Source: Spartobacteria bacterium
Lineage (GTDB): Bacteria > Verrucomicrobiota > Verrucomicrobiia > Chthoniobacterales > Chthoniobacteraceae
Assembly (NCBI GenBank): GCA_021324825.1
Contig: JAJPII010000016.1
Span: 208,212-272,211 of the forward strand
DNA length: 64,000 bases
Direction: 5' to 3'
Shown piece by piece: positions 63,288 through 64,000 of this stretch. The translations under genes were made by a program, and so were the position numbers. A model generated the notes under the pieces. The model did no database searches. It was not told where the DNA came from and saw only the letters and a program-made list of their open reading frames with translations. Each line of letters starts with the position of its first letter. Within the stretch, counting starts at the first letter, position 1.

Positions 63288-63872
63288 TTATTGCTGATCC
63301 GGGCATTTTTCAAGGTTATGCTTGCCCCATTTGCTGCCCTGGTGCTTGTAGGCCCCGTTCTGCGTCAGCGTCCAGAGCTGGTCCTTCGCGCCCGTATGGG
63401 GTATAGGGGGCTCAGGATAGCCTGCTCGTGCAGAGTCGTGGTCACGCCGGTCAGGGCCAGGCCATTGACCGCGCTGGCAATCTCATACTGGCCGTTGCCC
63501 GCCGCAATCACCACCCATTGCTGGTTCATCCCGTGGAGGCCTGTTGGTCCACTCCCGTGCCGCTGCCGCCGCCGCTTGGATTGTCCAGGGCCAGGCCGCT
63601 GGTCTGGCAGACGATGGTGTAGGTGCCGCTGGTGATGCCGCCCGACCCCGCCTGCGCGTAGGTCAGCCGGTTGGCGGCATCGTACGTGTAGCTCGCCAGC
63701 GAACCGTCGGCCAGGGTCTTGCTCACGTTGTTACCATTAGCATCATAGGCGTAGCCTGCCAAGCCGCATCCATTCACCGCCAGCGCGTTCAGCTGGGTTG
63801 CCATCGGCATCGTAGGAGTAGCCGACCGTCCAAGGCGTCCCTGCGGAGGCGTTGGTTTGCGTCTCGCTCAGG
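63288..63872 (-). pseudogene. Frameshifted RHS-repeat/ricin-type lectin fragment
   Basis: From 63872 the frame reads RHS sequence (WTVGYSYDADGN), shifts near 63780 to GYAYDANGNNVSKTLADG and SYTYDAANRLTYAQAG, then enters a ricin B-type lectin domain (YTIVCQTSGLALDNPS). A frame change near 63527 continues the lectin (NQQWVVIAAGNGQYEIAS, VNGLALTGVT) and another near 63390 gives DQLWTLTQNGAYKHQG, ending at a TAA at 63288. At least three frame breaks are needed, so it is a decayed gene or a poor-quality contig end. The 5' part lies beyond the repeat. Confidence 0.6.
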
Positions 63873-63935
63873 TTTGAATTGTAGGGGCGGTTGTGTCAAC
63901 CGCCCGGGAGTGAGCGCGTTTTCCGGATAAGATCC
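63873..63935. repeat. 63-bp palindromic repeat, right copy (g)
   Basis: Base-for-base identical to 62501-62563 and in the same orientation; the hairpin arms are 63885-63893 and 63897-63905. It is followed at once by a C homopolymer. Confidence 0.85.
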
Positions 63936-63994
<59 letters not shown>

Positions 63995-64000
63995 ACAAAA

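Noticed and set aside
12762..63935. CRISPR array
   Set aside because: The repeats are dispersed at gene ends over 50 kb, vary in sequence and have no regularly spaced spacers.

Overview
The window is a high-G+C, densely coded bacterial chromosome segment with long co-directional gene runs joined by ATGA-type overlaps. No rRNA or tRNA gene was seen. Bactofilin, a two-domain nucleoside diphosphate kinase, a cyanobacterial-type arginine dihydrolase/ornithine cyclodeaminase, a WXG100/FtsK-type locus and GC-rich palindromic repeats at gene ends suggest the PVC group, most likely Verrucomicrobiota. This is inference without a marker-gene tree. The last bases (a 58-base C run) look like a contig end.

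Layout. 1-2527: 3' end of a membrane adenylate cyclase, a secreted protein and two Thr-rich exported proteins. 2561-12748: a leader with hairpins and a terminator-like element, then nusA-infB-rbfA-nrnA-truB-ribF-dapF-dapA-dapB and a GT-C-like membrane protein, apparently one transcription unit joining transcription/translation factors to flavin and diaminopimelate synthesis. 12821-22093: aspartate-type aminotransferase, tandem-domain ndk, prmA, bactofilin, a Spy-like chaperone, DUF423, a lytic transglycosylase, priA and a peptide-binding lipoprotein.

22145-44137 (minus strand): a 22 kb Wzx/Wzy-type polysaccharide operon, read from the Wzc-like co-polymerase/kinase through polymerase, hydrolase-like protein, flippase, five glycosyltransferases, two AsnB-type amidotransferases, ATP-grasp, flavoprotein, phosphoglycosyl transferase, FemAB/GNAT, DegT aminotransferase and a PglF-type dehydratase. 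The last four genes resemble a pathway for a diamino-sugar primer.

44264-49059: a compact type VII-like locus (WXG100-like protein, coiled-coil protein, second WxD mini-protein, FtsK/EssC-like ATPase) under a promoter that predicts a leaderless mRNA. 49322-62490: a CysJ-like reductase, ArgZ-type enzyme, bifunctional nuclease, glycosyltransferase, MsrB-MsrA fusion, TerC, PutA, transaldolase and a Wzm/Wzt ABC exporter. ArgZ plus PutA would make a complete arginine-to-glutamate route. 62501-63935: RHS/ricin-lectin debris holding an AT-rich small membrane gene, bounded by identical 63-bp direct repeats.

A family of hairpin repeats (seven sites) sits immediately 3' of genes. Loop-flanking bases covary between subtypes, and one copy supplies the C-terminal codons of the dehydratase.
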